A stretch of DNA of 37,821 nucleotides from Bacillota bacterium (GTDB taxonomy: Bacteria; Bacillota; Clostridia; CAKSNL01; HGM11501), in the NCBI GenBank assembly GCA_030705805.1, contig JAUZPY010000008.1, forward strand, positions 1 through 37,821. The letters are read 5' to 3'. Position 1 is the first letter of the stretch. Every line of letters begins with the position of its first letter. Below are positions 37,626 through 37,821 of the stretch, piece after piece. The position numbers and the translations under genes are program-made. The notes beneath the pieces are model-generated. The model was not told the DNA's origin, did no database searches, and was given only the letters and a program-made list of their open reading frames with translations.

Positions 37626-37821
37626 ATGCTAACTAATAAATCAAACATAATATGCATACTGCAAATATTAAAGGAATATTCGGATGAGGAACATATCTTG
37701 CAGATGAAAGACATTATTTCAAAAATGAATAATATTTACGGAATGAGTGTTGACCGAAGAACGGTTTATGGTGCGGTTGAGGCATTGAATTTTTTGGGGT
37801 ATGATATATCGACATTTGAGG
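37626..37821 (+). CDS. WYL-type transcriptional regulator, N-terminal part only
   Basis: The gene is cut by the window end; 65 codons are visible. The sequence has an N-terminal winged-helix layout (SNIICILQILKEYSDEEH, then MKDIISKMNNIYGMSVDRRT, then VYGAVEALNFLGYDISTFE), the usual opening of Firmicute WYL-domain regulators. The WYL domain itself lies beyond the window. It starts 2 bases after the stop of the second UDG-like gene, so translation is probably coupled. WYL regulators are common in phage-defence loci, but this one could equally be an ordinary regulator. Confidence 0.75.
   Translation, partial: MLTNKSNIICILQILKEYSDEEHILQMKDIISKMNNIYGMSVDRRTVYGAVEALNFLGYDISTFE

Overview
The window looks like the chromosome of a Clostridia-class Firmicute, probably a gut Oscillospiraceae/Eubacteriales-type anaerobe. 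The reasons are AGGAGG ribosome binding sites, sigma-A promoters (TTGACA-17-TATAAT), a T-box leader, ANTAR-type attenuators, the diaminopimelate aminotransferase (DapL) route to lysine, and a type III glutamine synthetase next to a type I enzyme. I cannot name the species from the sequence alone.

Positions 1-32500 form one large nitrogen-assimilation locus arranged around a divergent control region (22086-22497). On the minus strand runs glnA - ANTAR regulator - pyrG - purB - purA - purC - purF - carA - carB::dapF - dapL, followed by a separate branched-chain amino-acid ABC transporter unit, livK - livH - livM - livG - livF, with asnS at its end. On the plus strand run glnN, then asnB - gltB - gltD, ending in a strong terminator at 32459. 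Most products make glutamine or glutamate, or spend glutamine or aspartate nitrogen: CTP synthase, PRPP amidotransferase, carbamoyl-phosphate synthase, asparagine synthetase, GOGAT and the aspartate-using purine enzymes.

Control appears to be RNA-based and layered. Both glutamine synthetase transcripts start at consensus promoters about 40 bp apart. Their leaders hold paired hexaloop hairpins with A at loop position 1 and G at position 4, overlapping intrinsic terminators. This is the ANTAR antitermination design: one element precedes glnA and two lie in tandem before glnN. The likely partner, an ANTAR protein with a degenerate receiver domain, is encoded just after glnA. Between glnN and asnB lies a T-box leader with an AAC (asparagine) specifier, which places asnB and both GOGAT subunits under uncharged tRNA-Asn. 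The most unusual protein is an in-frame fusion of full-length CarB to full-length DapF.

From 32500 on, the character changes. A repeat-rich non-coding stretch is followed by two tRNA-Ser genes (UGA and GCU), a decayed reading frame, and an AT-rich accessory block on the plus strand. The block encodes an ankyrin-repeat lipoprotein with a C-terminal zinc ribbon, a membrane-anchored zinc-ribbon protein, a protein of five 18-residue repeats, a small CxxC protein, two proteins with uracil-DNA-glycosylase-like motifs, and the start of a WYL-type regulator cut by the window edge. It looks like a small island behind tRNA genes. Its function is unknown; a defence or stress role is only a guess.
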